Shown here: in pieces, positions 30,724-39,932 of the stretch | How the letters are laid out: the number at the start of each line of letters is the position of its first letter | How positions within the stretch are numbered: the first letter of the stretch is position 1 | Source: an uncultured Bacteroidales bacterium | Lineage (GTDB): Bacteria > Bacteroidota > Bacteroidia > Bacteroidales > UBA932 | DNA length: 50,909 nt | Direction: 5' to 3' | Assembly: GCA_946187865.1 (NCBI GenBank) | Contig: CAMHST010000011.1 | Span: 1 to 50,909 of the forward strand | The notes under the pieces: model-generated | Told to the model about the DNA's origin: nothing | The model's database searches: none | The model's input: only the letters and a program-made list of their open reading frames with translations | Position numbers and translations under genes: made by a program

Positions 30724-32901
30724 ATGAAACCTGTCCTCCTTATAGCCCTGGCGGTACTCTGCGCCGCCTGTCATGTCCCTCAGGCAGAAGACTTTGCCGA
30801 CTATGTGAACCCCAAGATCGGCACGGGCGGGCACGGACACGTGTTCGTGGGGGCCAACGTGCCCTTCGGCGCCGTGCAGGTAGGTCCCACCAGCATCCCG
30901 CAGGAATGGGACTGGTGCAGCGGCTACCACGAGAGCGACTCCACCGTGATCGGCTTCAGCCAGACGCACCTGAGCGGCACCGGCATCGGCGACCTGTTCG
31001 ACGTCACCGTGATGCCGGTCATCGGCCCCACCGCCCCCGAACGGGGACGGGACGGAGCCTGGTCTTATGCCCTGCGCAGCAAAGAAGTGGCCGAGCCCGG
31101 TTATTACTGCGTACCGCTGCTGCGCGACGGCATCCTGGCGGAGGTTACCGCCACGTCCCGCGTGGGCCTGCACCGTTATACCTTCCCTGGGGCCGACGAC
31201 GCCATCCTGGTCCTGGACCTGGAGAACGGCGGCTGCTGGGACCGGGCCGTGGACTGCGGCTTCGACGAGGTGGTAAAAGACGACAAGGGCCAGGTGTGCG
31301 CCCTGGGCGGGCACAGGCACTCCACCGGCTGGGCCAAGGACCAGAAAGTGTTCTTCTGGGCCGAATTCTCAAGGCCGGCCGCCGAATTCACGCAGGCCGA
31401 GAATCCCCGCAAAGGAAGCGGCATCCTCTCACCCCTTTACGGCTACTACAAGGTAGGCCATACGAAGCCCGGGGAACAGATCCTGGTGAAAGTGGCTTTG
31501 TCGGCCGTTTCCATCGAGGGCGCCAAGGCCAACATGGCGGCAGAGCTTCCCGGCTGGGACTTCGAGGCCACCCGGAAAGCCGCCCGGGACGCCTGGAACC
31601 GGGAATTGGGCAAAATCCACATCCAGACCCCGGACAAAGACAGGCGTACCGTCTTTTATACCGCCCTCTACCACACGATGATCGCCCCGTCCGTATTCAA
31701 CGACGTGGACGGGAAATACCGCGGCGCCGACGGTCTGGTGCACCAGGACAACTTCCAGAACTATACCACCTTCTCCCTCTGGGACACCTACCGCGCCGCC
31801 ATGCCGCTGATGACCGTCATCCATCCGGAGAAGATGGACGACATCGTAGCCACCATGTACCACATTTACAAGGAGCAGGGAGACCTTCCCGTATGGCACC
31901 TCATGGGCAATGAAACAGACTGCATGGTGGGGAATCCGGGGCTTGTCTCCTTTGCCGACGCCGTAGTAAAGGGCTTCCGGGCCGGCCTCACGGACCAGGA
32001 GATCATCGACGCCATGGTAGCCACGGCCGTCACGCCGGACCGGGGGCAGGACCTGAGGATGCAGTACGGCTTTATCCCGGCCGACCTGTACGTGGAATCC
32101 GTGGCCAACGACATGGAATATGCCATTGCCGACGGAGCGCTGGCCAACGCCGCAGCAGCCCTGGGATGGGATGCCGTAGCCGCCGAATACCGGGAGCGCA
32201 GCCATTCCTACAGGCACTACTGGGACCCGGACCTGCAGTTCATGCGCGGCCGGAAAACCGACGGCAGCTTTACCGAGCCGTTCAACCCCATCTACTCCCA
32301 CCATTCCACCTCCGACTACACGGAAGGAACGCCCTGGCAGTACATCTGGCTGGTACCGCAGGACGTAAAGGGCTTGCAGGATCTCTTCGGCTCCCGTGAA
32401 GCCATGCTCTCCAAGTTGGACGGCCTTTTCACCGCCCCGGAGCGCATTGAAGGAGAGAGTGCATCGGCCGACATCTCCGGCCTTATCGGCCAGTATGCCC
32501 ACGGCAACGAGCCCGGCCATCACACCATTTACCTGTACAGCATGCTGGGAGAACCGGACAAGGCCGCCGACCGCCTGCGCCAGGTGTATCAGACCATGTA
32601 TCCCTGCAGCGCGGAAGGCCTGCCCGGGAACGAAGACGTAGGGCAGATGAGCGCCTGGTACGTGCTTTCCACCCTGGGCTTGTATCAGGTGGAACCCGCC
32701 AGCACGCGCTTCTGGTTCGGTGCTCCGCTCTGGGAAAAGGCCGATGTAACCGTCTCCGGCGGCACTTTCACCGTCACCACCAATGGTTCAGGTCCCTACA
32801 TCCGTGACATCAGGCTCAATGGGAAGCCCTACGACAAACCCTATATAGACTATAAAGACATCGTTTCCGGCGGTACGCTGGAATTCACCATGGGCAATTA
32901 G
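30724..32901 (+). CDS. GH92 alpha-mannosidase-like lipoprotein
   Basis: 725 aa from MKPVLLIALAVLCAAC (Cys16). The open frame continues upstream through the repeat element to 30238, but that part is low-complexity readthrough and lies before the promoter. GH92 marks: DYVNPKIGTGGHGHVFVGAN (~25), TTFSLWDTYRAAMPLMTV (~347) and the active-site segment PGNEDVGQMSAWYVLSTLG (~634). GH92 enzymes release terminal mannose in a calcium-dependent inverting reaction. One base separates it from manA, so the liberated sugar and its metabolism are encoded together. The GTGGHGH start marks a subgroup distinct from the two GH92 proteins at 10-15 kb. Confidence 0.92.
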   Translation: MKPVLLIALAVLCAACHVPQAEDFADYVNPKIGTGGHGHVFVGANVPFGAVQVGPTSIPQEWDWCSGYHESDSTVIGFSQTHLSGTGIGDLFDVTVMPVIGPTAPERGRDGAWSYALRSKEVAEPGYYCVPLLRDGILAEVTATSRVGLHRYTFPGADDAILVLDLENGGCWDRAVDCGFDEVVKDDKGQVCALGGHRHSTGWAKDQKVFFWAEFSRPAAEFTQAENPRKGSGILSPLYGYYKVGHTKPGEQILVKVALSAVSIEGAKANMAAELPGWDFEATRKAARDAWNRELGKIHIQTPDKDRRTVFYTALYHTMIAPSVFNDVDGKYRGADGLVHQDNFQNYTTFSLWDTYRAAMPLMTVIHPEKMDDIVATMYHIYKEQGDLPVWHLMGNETDCMVGNPGLVSFADAVVKGFRAGLTDQEIIDAMVATAVTPDRGQDLRMQYGFIPADLYVESVANDMEYAIADGALANAAAALGWDAVAAEYRERSHSYRHYWDPDLQFMRGRKTDGSFTEPFNPIYSHHSTSDYTEGTPWQYIWLVPQDVKGLQDLFGSREAMLSKLDGLFTAPERIEGESASADISGLIGQYAHGNEPGHHTIYLYSMLGEPDKAADRLRQVYQTMYPCSAEGLPGNEDVGQMSAWYVLSTLGLYQVEPASTRFWFGAPLWEKADVTVSGGTFTVTTNGSGPYIRDIRLNGKPYDKPYIDYKDIVSGGTLEFTMGN

Positions 32902-32902
32902 T

Positions 32903-33871
32903 ATGGAAGTATTCAAATTCAAACCTATTCTTAAAACACTGGTGTGGGGCGGAGAGAAGATCGCGCCTTACAAAGGCATTGAAACCACGCAGGAACACAT
33001 CGGCGAAAGCTGGGAACTGTCCGGTGTTCCGGGAAACGAGAGCATCGTGGCCGAAGGGCCGCTGGCTGGCCGCAGCATTGCTTCGCTGGTGAAGGAATTC
33101 AAGGGCCGGTTGGTCGGAGAATCCGTTTACGGGCGCTGCGCCGACGAGTTTCCGCTGCTGATCAAGTTCATCGACGCACAGAAAGACCTCTCCATCCAGG
33201 TGCACCCGAGCGACGAACTCGCCGCCGCCCGGCATGGCTGCAACGGCAAAACCGAAATGTGGTATGTGATTGACGCAGCCCCGGGAGCCGCCCTGTACGC
33301 CGGACTCAAACAGGCCATCACCCCCGAGGAATACGAAAAGCGGGTGGCCGACGGCAGCATTACCCAGGTGCTCTCCCGCTACGAGGTACACCCCGGCGAT
33401 GTGTTCTTCCTTCCCGCCGGCCGTATCCACGCGATCTGCGCCGGCTGCCTGATCGCAGAGATCCAGCAGACTTCGGACATCACCTACCGGATCTTTGACT
33501 ACAATCGGCCCGGACTGGACGGCAAACCGCGGGAGCTGCACACCGCGCTGGCCAAAGACGCTATCGACTATAAAGTTTATGCCGACTATCAGACGCACTA
33601 CACACCGGCGGAAGACGAGGAGGTGGAGCTGGTAAGCTGCCCGTACTTCACCACCAGCCTGCTGGACCTCACCCTCCCCTACGCCAAAGACCTGTCGGAA
33701 CTGGATTCCTTCGTGGTGGTCATGTGCCTGGAGGGCAGCGGCACCCTGGAAGTGGACGGTGAAGAGGTCTGTATCGGCCGGGGTGAAACCATCCTTATAC
33801 CGGCAAGCGCCGACGACCTGTGCCTGGTCCCCGACGCTTGCCTGAAGGTGCTCTTAAGCTACGTTCCCTAG
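32903..33871 (+). CDS. manA: Mannose-6-phosphate isomerase, class I
   Basis: 322 aa. A zinc enzyme of the cupin superfamily interconverting mannose-6-phosphate and fructose-6-phosphate in the cytoplasm. Family marks: KPILKTLVWGGEKI (N-terminus), the metal-binding LSIQVHPSDE (~99-108) and GKTEMWYVID (~115-124), the distal HAICAGCLIAEIQQTSD and TYRIFDYNRPG. Length is the short bacterial type (~320 aa). Starts one base after a GH92 stop, an operon that couples mannose release to glycolysis. Confidence 0.94.
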   Translation: MEVFKFKPILKTLVWGGEKIAPYKGIETTQEHIGESWELSGVPGNESIVAEGPLAGRSIASLVKEFKGRLVGESVYGRCADEFPLLIKFIDAQKDLSIQVHPSDELAAARHGCNGKTEMWYVIDAAPGAALYAGLKQAITPEEYEKRVADGSITQVLSRYEVHPGDVFFLPAGRIHAICAGCLIAEIQQTSDITYRIFDYNRPGLDGKPRELHTALAKDAIDYKVYADYQTHYTPAEDEEVELVSCPYFTTSLLDLTLPYAKDLSELDSFVVVMCLEGSGTLEVDGEEVCIGRGETILIPASADDLCLVPDACLKVLLSYVP

Positions 33872-33873
33872 CG

Positions 33874-33890
33874 GTGGAGGCTACCTCCAC
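33874..33890. terminator. Compact hairpin between convergent manA and M3 peptidase
   Basis: GTGGAGG-CTA-CCTCCAC, a perfect 7-bp stem, fills the 18-bp gap between the two stops. No T-run on either side, so termination efficiency is uncertain. Confidence 0.45.
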
Positions 33891-35872
33891 TACTCCAGGC
33901 CGCGGGCGCGCATGAGCGCCGACGGATCCGGTTCCGAGCCCCGGAACTGGCGGTACAGGGTCATGGGCTCTTCGGAGCCGCCCCTTTCCAGGAAGGTCTT
34001 GCGGAAACTGTCTGCCGTAGCCTTGTTGAACACGCCGTCGGCCACGAATTTCTCCCAGGCATCCACGGCCAGGACCTCGCTCCACAGATAGCTGTAGTAG
34101 CCGGCGCTGTATCCGCTGTTGAAGATGTGGTTGAAGTAGGTGGTGCGGTAGCGCGGGATGATCTCGTCCACCAGGCCCATCTCCTTGCACACCTTGGCCT
34201 CGAAGGCGCGGATGTCTTCCGGTCCGTTGAACGCGGCCAGTTCCTGGGCCGACAGTTCGTGCCACTTCATGTCCAGGATGGAGGCGGCGCACAGTTCGCC
34301 GGTGGTGAAGCCCTGGTTGAATTTCAGGCTCTTGCGGATCTTGTCCACCAGCTCCTGCGGGATGGGCTCGCCGGTGCGGTAATCGTTGGCATAGGCCGAC
34401 AGGATCTCCGGCACAAAGGCGAAGTTCTCGTTGAACTGGGAGAACATCTCTACAAAATCGCGGGCCACGGATGTGCCGCTCACCGTCTTGTAGTTACACT
34501 GGGTGAGGAAGCCGTGCAGGGCATGGCCGAACTCGTGGAAAGCCGTCTGGACATTGTCGATGGTCAGCATCGAAGGGGTGTCTTCCGTCGGGGCCGGGAA
34601 ATTGCACACGTTCACAATCACCGGACGGACGCCCGTTTCCTGGTCACGGAAGTTGTTCATCCAGGCGCCGCCCCGCTTGGTGGGACGCACATAGTAATCC
34701 CGGTAGAAGATGCCCAGGAGGGAGCCGTCGGCATTGGAAAGCTTATAGGCCTTGACAACCGGATTGTACACCTCTACCTCCGGAACCTCTTCTATCTTAA
34801 TGCCATAAATCTTTTCAGCGGCCGTAAACACACCCTTGAGTACGCTGTCGGCCTGGAAGTAAGGCTTGGTCTGGCTCTCGTCCAGGGCATACTTTTGGGC
34901 GCGGACTTTCTCCGCATAATAGCTGTAGTCCCAAGCCTCGATCTTATGGCCGGCGAGTTTCTGCATGTCGGCCATCTCTTCCTTGGCCTTCTTCATGGAC
35001 GCATCCATGATGGGCTGCAGGAAATTGTCCACGGTGGCGGGGTCTCCCGCCATCTTGTTGGACAGCTGGAAGGCGGCGAAGTTGGGGTATCCCAGAAGCT
35101 GGGCCTGTTCTGCCCGGAGCTTGAGGATTTCCAGGACGATGGCGTTGTTGTCGTTGGCGTTGCCGTTGTTGCCGCGGGCGGCGTAGGCCTTGAACACCTG
35201 CTCCCGCTTGGCGCGGTCTTCACAGGAGCCCATGAAGTCGTAATACTCGCTCACGGTAATTCCGGTGGCATCCTTGAAAGCGTTGTTCTCTGCCAACAGA
35301 TTCTGGCCGAACTTCTGGCTCAGGGTGGCCAGACGGGTGTTGATCTCGGCGAAGCGTTTCTTGCCTTCCGGTTCCAGGGCCACACCGTTGCGCTCGAAGC
35401 TCTGGTAGATCTTCTTCACCACCATCTGCTGCTCACGCGTGAGGGAAGCCGAATTGTCGTAAACGGCCTTTACCCGGGCGAAGAATTTCTCGTCCATGAA
35501 AATCTCGTTCTCGGCGTCGGTGAGCATGGGCGTCACCTCTTCTTCGATGGCCTGCATCTCGGGTGTGGATTCGCTCTCGGTGAGGTTGAAGAATACGCCC
35601 TGGACGCGGTCCAGGATGGGAGATGCATGCTCGAACGCCAGGATGGTGTTCTCGAACGTGGGCGCGGCCGGATTGTCGATAATGGCCTTTACATTGGCTT
35701 TCTGCTCTTCCAGACCAGCTTTGAAGGCGGGAAGATAGTCGGAAACGCTTATCTTGGAGAAGGGAGCCGTGCCGTAAGGGGTGTCCCACTCCTGCAGGAA
35801 TATATTCTTGGGTGTGTTGTTACAGGATGCTAACATAAGCAAGGCGCCAAAGGCAGCCAACAATTTTTTCAT
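33890..35872 (-). CDS. M3 family metallopeptidase lipoprotein (Dcp/oligopeptidase A-like)
   Basis: 660 aa, lipoprotein signal LLMLASC (Cys17). The M3 zinc site HEFGH is at ~446-450 (TAFHEFGHALHGF) with the conserved downstream DFVEMFSQFNENF (~468-480), where the family usually has VELPSQ. Length and overall layout match peptidyl-dipeptidase Dcp, which removes dipeptides from peptide C-termini; the Bacteroidota homologues are often periplasmic lipoproteins. It is the last gene of the leftward nuclease/OB-fold/TonB operon, 1 bp after the DUF5689 gene. Confidence 0.92.
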   Translation of the reverse strand: MKKLLAAFGALLMLASCNNTPKNIFLQEWDTPYGTAPFSKISVSDYLPAFKAGLEEQKANVKAIIDNPAAPTFENTILAFEHASPILDRVQGVFFNLTESESTPEMQAIEEEVTPMLTDAENEIFMDEKFFARVKAVYDNSASLTREQQMVVKKIYQSFERNGVALEPEGKKRFAEINTRLATLSQKFGQNLLAENNAFKDATGITVSEYYDFMGSCEDRAKREQVFKAYAARGNNGNANDNNAIVLEILKLRAEQAQLLGYPNFAAFQLSNKMAGDPATVDNFLQPIMDASMKKAKEEMADMQKLAGHKIEAWDYSYYAEKVRAQKYALDESQTKPYFQADSVLKGVFTAAEKIYGIKIEEVPEVEVYNPVVKAYKLSNADGSLLGIFYRDYYVRPTKRGGAWMNNFRDQETGVRPVIVNVCNFPAPTEDTPSMLTIDNVQTAFHEFGHALHGFLTQCNYKTVSGTSVARDFVEMFSQFNENFAFVPEILSAYANDYRTGEPIPQELVDKIRKSLKFNQGFTTGELCAASILDMKWHELSAQELAAFNGPEDIRAFEAKVCKEMGLVDEIIPRYRTTYFNHIFNSGYSAGYYSYLWSEVLAVDAWEKFVADGVFNKATADSFRKTFLERGGSEEPMTLYRQFRGSEPDPSALMRARGLE

Positions 35873-35873
35873 A

Positions 35874-37019
35874 TTAATGGATGGTTACGGATACGGAAGG
35901 GTCATCGACGAGAGAGAACTGGGCAGCGCCGTTGTAGATGGTGAGGATACCGGTGATATCCACCAGGGAACCGTTGAGGATCCGGGAATCCAGCTGGATG
36001 TCGGCAAAGCGGGAGAAACCGCTGGTGCGTACCTGGATATCCGTATTGCCCAGCTTGAAATAGTGGGACACATAGTTGCCGTTGGCATACTTCACCATAA
36101 TCTCCTTATAGGTAAGATAGGCGTCGGAGCCGAAACTGTCCAGGGTTTTTCCGTCTTTCAGGTAATCCGCAGGCGTGCCGGTGATGGGGCCGTAGCGGGT
36201 TGCGCCGGAGCCTACCTCGGCCAGGTCCCACACGCCGCTCTGCACGTACTCAATGTACTTGGCCTTGGAACAGGCCCAGGTATTGATGCCCCAAACGCCG
36301 GCGTCGGAGAGGAACACGCGGTTCTCCGGATTGGCGCTGGTATGCGGCAGGTTGGAGTTGGGATAGAAGAGGGCGAAAATCTGGTTTCCGTAGCGGAGAT
36401 CCTTGATGGTGACCAGTTTGCCCCAGAGTTCTCCCTTGAAACCGGCAGAGATGGAGGCTTGGACATCGGCCTCGGTCACCGTGACCGGCTCTACCGGGGA
36501 AGCGGAAGCCCCGCGGAAGACATGCTGGTCGATGATGGTCTGCACGTCTATATAGGAAGTCTCATACTCGTTGGTAGTAGTCTGGTCGGCCTCCAGGCCC
36601 AGCTGCGGCATGCCGTTGTAGGCGCCCAGGGTGAGGCCGTCGCAATAGACATAGACCCACTGGCCCAGCAGGTACTCGCTGTACAGGGAAGACTTGCCCA
36701 GCTTGAGGTCTATGCCGCCGGTCTGGTCCTGGATGTACAGTTCCCGGTAAATGTTGCCGGTGCGGTCCGATGAGACCACCTGGCCCTTGATCCATACGTT
36801 GCCGGTCACCTCCAGGGGTTTCCCGCTGCGGTACATGCCTTTCAGGTCCTTGATAGAGGTGAACGTGCCGGTGAAGCCCGGAAGGGTTTCCTCCGTATAA
36901 GGGACATAAGCCCCGGGCTCGTTGGCGTCGAAGGTGAATACCGGCTGCCACTCTTCCTTCAGACTCTGGCAGGCGACAAGCGCTGCAAGCGCAAACAAAG
37001 CGATAAGGTTCTTTTTCAT
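35874..37019 (-). CDS. DUF5689 (OB-fold-like) lipoprotein
   Basis: 381 aa, lipoprotein signal ALAALVAC (Cys17). Residues ~50-260 fit DUF5689: FTSIKDLKGMYRSG, IKGQVVSSDRTGNIYRELYI, QDQTGGIDLKLG, and GLTLGAYNGMPQLG. A second OB-like C-terminal part follows (FADIQLDSRILNGSLVDITG). DUF5689 proteins are exported, commonly linked to TonB receptors and nucleases in Bacteroidota; biochemical role unknown. It is 5 bp after the TonB gene and 1 bp before the M3 peptidase. Presumably a surface partner of that receptor. Confidence 0.85.
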   Translation of the reverse strand: MKKNLIALFALAALVACQSLKEEWQPVFTFDANEPGAYVPYTEETLPGFTGTFTSIKDLKGMYRSGKPLEVTGNVWIKGQVVSSDRTGNIYRELYIQDQTGGIDLKLGKSSLYSEYLLGQWVYVYCDGLTLGAYNGMPQLGLEADQTTTNEYETSYIDVQTIIDQHVFRGASASPVEPVTVTEADVQASISAGFKGELWGKLVTIKDLRYGNQIFALFYPNSNLPHTSANPENRVFLSDAGVWGINTWACSKAKYIEYVQSGVWDLAEVGSGATRYGPITGTPADYLKDGKTLDSFGSDAYLTYKEIMVKYANGNYVSHYFKLGNTDIQVRTSGFSRFADIQLDSRILNGSLVDITGILTIYNGAAQFSLVDDPSVSVTIH

Positions 37020-37024
37020 GGCTC

Positions 37025-39919
37025 TTAGAATCTGAAATAAAGGTTAAGCATATAGTTGGTACCGGCCATGTAGAAGTACTTGGAGTCGAACCGGTAGTAG
37101 CGCTCCTTGGACACGGTGTTGTCCACCATGCGGGTTTGCTCGTAACCGCCCGTCTTCACGTTCCGGTTGTTCAGGAGATTCTTCACGTTCAGGGAGAAGC
37201 CCAGCTGGTACTTGTAGTCGATGTACCAGGACTTGCCGATGGACAGGTTCACCAGCCACGCGGGAGCGAACTGCTCCTGGGTGGTCATATAGCGGATTTC
37301 CTCGTCGGTGATGTTGTTGTCCAGGCCGGCCACGGCGTAGTCTGTGCGGTAGAGCGGGCTCATGTCCAGATAGGAACGGCCGAAGTACTCCACGTCACCG
37401 TCGATGAACCAGTAGTCGTAATTGTAGGCCAGGCCCAGGCTCACGGCCGTCTGCGGGGTAGAAGGCACATAGTGCTTCTGGGTAACGGTTCCGTCCAGCA
37501 GCTCGGTGCGCTTCCAGTAGGCCAGATAGGCGTTGGACAGGACCACCTCTGCGCTGTTGTCCACCGTTTGGGTCATGCGCGGGTTGGAGGTGTACACATA
37601 CTCGCCCAGGGCCACGACGCCCTGGAAGCTCAGGTTGGGCACCAGATAAGTGGGAATCTTGAAGCCCAGTTCCACACCCATGTGACGCTCGTCGATTCCG
37701 CTGATGGCGAAGTTGGAGAAAGCGTTCTGGAGGTCGTCGTAGGCGCTCATCACCTTGCTCTGGTCCGAAATGGTGGTGTAATAACCGGTGGCGCGGATGT
37801 TGATGCCGTTTCCGCTGTACTGCCAGTTAAGGTCGGCCGAGAAAATCTTCTCCGGCTTCAGGTTCTCGATCATGGTGTTGCGGGTACGCGGGCTCAGGAA
37901 GGCCTGGTTGAATTTGGGCGCCTCGTTGAAATAGCCCACATTGGCATACACCCGCATGGCGCCGCCGATCACGTAGTTAAGGCCCAGCTTGCCGGCATAG
38001 GTGAGGAAGCCGGCCGTCTTGGACTTGCCCAGGGAAGTGGTCACGGAGCCGTCGGGGTCGTAGGTGGGTTCGATGGTCACCCCGTCCACGATCACTTTGC
38101 TACCGTTTTCTTCCAGTCCGGGGAACAGGCCCTTGCGGACCAGACCCTCTCTCCAGAAGCTCTCATAACCCACACGGCCGCCCAGGGAGAAGCTGAAGTT
38201 CCCGAAGCTGAAGTTGCCGTTGAGCCAGCCGCCGATGTTGCGCACCTGGGCGTAGTAGTCATAGCCGTACTTGTCGCCCACACTCAGTTTCTGGGCATAA
38301 CCATGGATGCGATAATAGTCCAGGTCGTTCTGGAGCTTGTACGGGGTGGCGGCAAAGTCGCGCTCGGCGAAATTGTCGATGTTCATGAAGTAGGAACCGC
38401 CCAGAAGGTCGGCCACGGTCTTGAAGTATTCCGTCCGGTTGATCCGGCCGTTGATGCCACCCGTGAGGGTGATCCGGGACGTGGGACGGGCCTTGAAATT
38501 GAGGGCCAGGTTCAGGTCCTGCTGGTCTACATGGCGCTCTTCCTGAACATACTTGGAACGGCCGTCTTCCTGGTTGTAGTTTACATTATACAGACGGTCC
38601 CAATCTACGTGGGTAAGGTTGGGATAATCCTTTGCATGGGTCCATACTTCCTTGGTCCAGCCCCATTTGAGGTCGTTGTGCCGGTTCATGTCCGGGTTCA
38701 CGTCCATGAAGTAGCTGGGCAGGTTGCGGTAGTAGTCCGGACGGGGGTCCTGGGCGTCGTACCAATCCAGGGCGGTGTACCCGTTTTTGCCGAAACGGTA
38801 CAGGGCGGTAAAGCTGGCTTCGAACTGGTCCGAGGGGGTGAAATCGTACTTGAAGATGGCAATGGGCTCGTGCGTCTTGCGGACGCGGGCGTTGCGCACC
38901 CTGCCGTTCTGGTAACCCCAGTTGGAGTTGTACATATTGTCGCCCATCATGTCATAGACCTCCTGCGTGGAGGCATTCTGGGCGCCGCGCTGACCGGGAG
39001 TTCCAAAGAACACGAAGCTAAGCTTGTTGGCGTTATTAAGCACCTTGTCGGCCGCCAGATAATAAGCGAAAGAACGATAGTAAACACCGTCTATCCAGTC
39101 GTTTCCACCCAGGCGGGCACTCACGTTGGCAGCGAACGCCCAGCCATTGTCCATCACGCCCGTGGCGTAGGAAGCCATCACCCTGAGCCGATAGAGGGAA
39201 CTGTTGGTGAGCAAACTTCCCCGCAGCCCCTTCCGCACGTTGGAAGCCGTGCCGAAAATGTTGGTGAGGCCGTTGTAGCCGCCGAAGCCGTAGTCCGACA
39301 CCTCCACGCCGTTCACCGTCTCCTTGGAACGCATGGCCTCGTTGAGGCCGCTCCACAGCGAGAAGGGGGAATAGCCCGTGATGGCGTCGTTCATCTTCAC
39401 ACCGGCCAGATACACGTCCTGCGTCTCCGAGGCGTAGCCGCGGGCATTGAAACGCACCGCGCTGAAATTGTATCCGGCGATGTTGTTGAACACGTCGTTG
39501 GAGCCGAACAGGATGGTGGGGTTGTCATTGTAGCCGCTGTCGTCCAGGTCGAAGGCGGCGAAGGCATCGTCGTCCAGCTCGGTCACCTGCTGCACCGCGG
39601 TGAGGGAGAGGTTGAACATGTTCTTCACGTAGCCGTCGTTCACGGTCACCTGAACCTGCGTTTCCAGGAAGTCGGGGGCCGTAATCACCAGGGTGTACAT
39701 ACCGTCTTCCAGCCCGGGAATCAGGAAGGTTCCGTCGTCGGCCGATGTAGCCTCCGCAATCTCTGCAGCGCCTTTCATCAGCACCAGGCGGGCCTTTTCC
39801 ACCGGCTGCCGGCCGTTACGGTCGATCACCGTTCCCTTCACGCCGCCGGTAGGCTCCTGCGCAAACAGGGCCACCGAGCCCAGAAGGGCGGCAAATGAGA
39901 GAATTATTCTTTTGATCAT
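37025..39919 (-). CDS. TonB-dependent receptor with carboxypeptidase-like N-terminal domain
   Basis: 964 aa, signal peptide MIKRIILSFAALLGSVALFAQ. An N-terminal beta-sandwich (CarboxypepD_reg-like, ~25-110: VKGTVIDRNGRQPVEKARLV) precedes a plug domain (~130-240: AGYNFSAVRFNARGYASETQ, YLAGVKMNDAI) and a large barrel ending YMLNLYFRF. An Asp-rich segment (LDDDAFAAFDLDDSGYND) lies between the first two domains. No TonB-box distinctive of siderophore receptors is seen. It stands between an EEP-family nuclease and a DUF5689 lipoprotein, so a nucleic-acid breakdown product is the most likely cargo (inference). Confidence 0.9.
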   Translation of the reverse strand: MIKRIILSFAALLGSVALFAQEPTGGVKGTVIDRNGRQPVEKARLVLMKGAAEIAEATSADDGTFLIPGLEDGMYTLVITAPDFLETQVQVTVNDGYVKNMFNLSLTAVQQVTELDDDAFAAFDLDDSGYNDNPTILFGSNDVFNNIAGYNFSAVRFNARGYASETQDVYLAGVKMNDAITGYSPFSLWSGLNEAMRSKETVNGVEVSDYGFGGYNGLTNIFGTASNVRKGLRGSLLTNSSLYRLRVMASYATGVMDNGWAFAANVSARLGGNDWIDGVYYRSFAYYLAADKVLNNANKLSFVFFGTPGQRGAQNASTQEVYDMMGDNMYNSNWGYQNGRVRNARVRKTHEPIAIFKYDFTPSDQFEASFTALYRFGKNGYTALDWYDAQDPRPDYYRNLPSYFMDVNPDMNRHNDLKWGWTKEVWTHAKDYPNLTHVDWDRLYNVNYNQEDGRSKYVQEERHVDQQDLNLALNFKARPTSRITLTGGINGRINRTEYFKTVADLLGGSYFMNIDNFAERDFAATPYKLQNDLDYYRIHGYAQKLSVGDKYGYDYYAQVRNIGGWLNGNFSFGNFSFSLGGRVGYESFWREGLVRKGLFPGLEENGSKVIVDGVTIEPTYDPDGSVTTSLGKSKTAGFLTYAGKLGLNYVIGGAMRVYANVGYFNEAPKFNQAFLSPRTRNTMIENLKPEKIFSADLNWQYSGNGINIRATGYYTTISDQSKVMSAYDDLQNAFSNFAISGIDERHMGVELGFKIPTYLVPNLSFQGVVALGEYVYTSNPRMTQTVDNSAEVVLSNAYLAYWKRTELLDGTVTQKHYVPSTPQTAVSLGLAYNYDYWFIDGDVEYFGRSYLDMSPLYRTDYAVAGLDNNITDEEIRYMTTQEQFAPAWLVNLSIGKSWYIDYKYQLGFSLNVKNLLNNRNVKTGGYEQTRMVDNTVSKERYYRFDSKYFYMAGTNYMLNLYFRF

Positions 39920-39932
39920 ATCGGTTGGTATT

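Noticed and set aside
34127..39898. Long open frames on the plus strand opposite the M3 peptidase, DUF5689 and TonB genes
   Set aside because: They are shadow frames caused by high GC at third positions; they lack domain matches, signals and start contexts, while the minus-strand proteins are clear family members.
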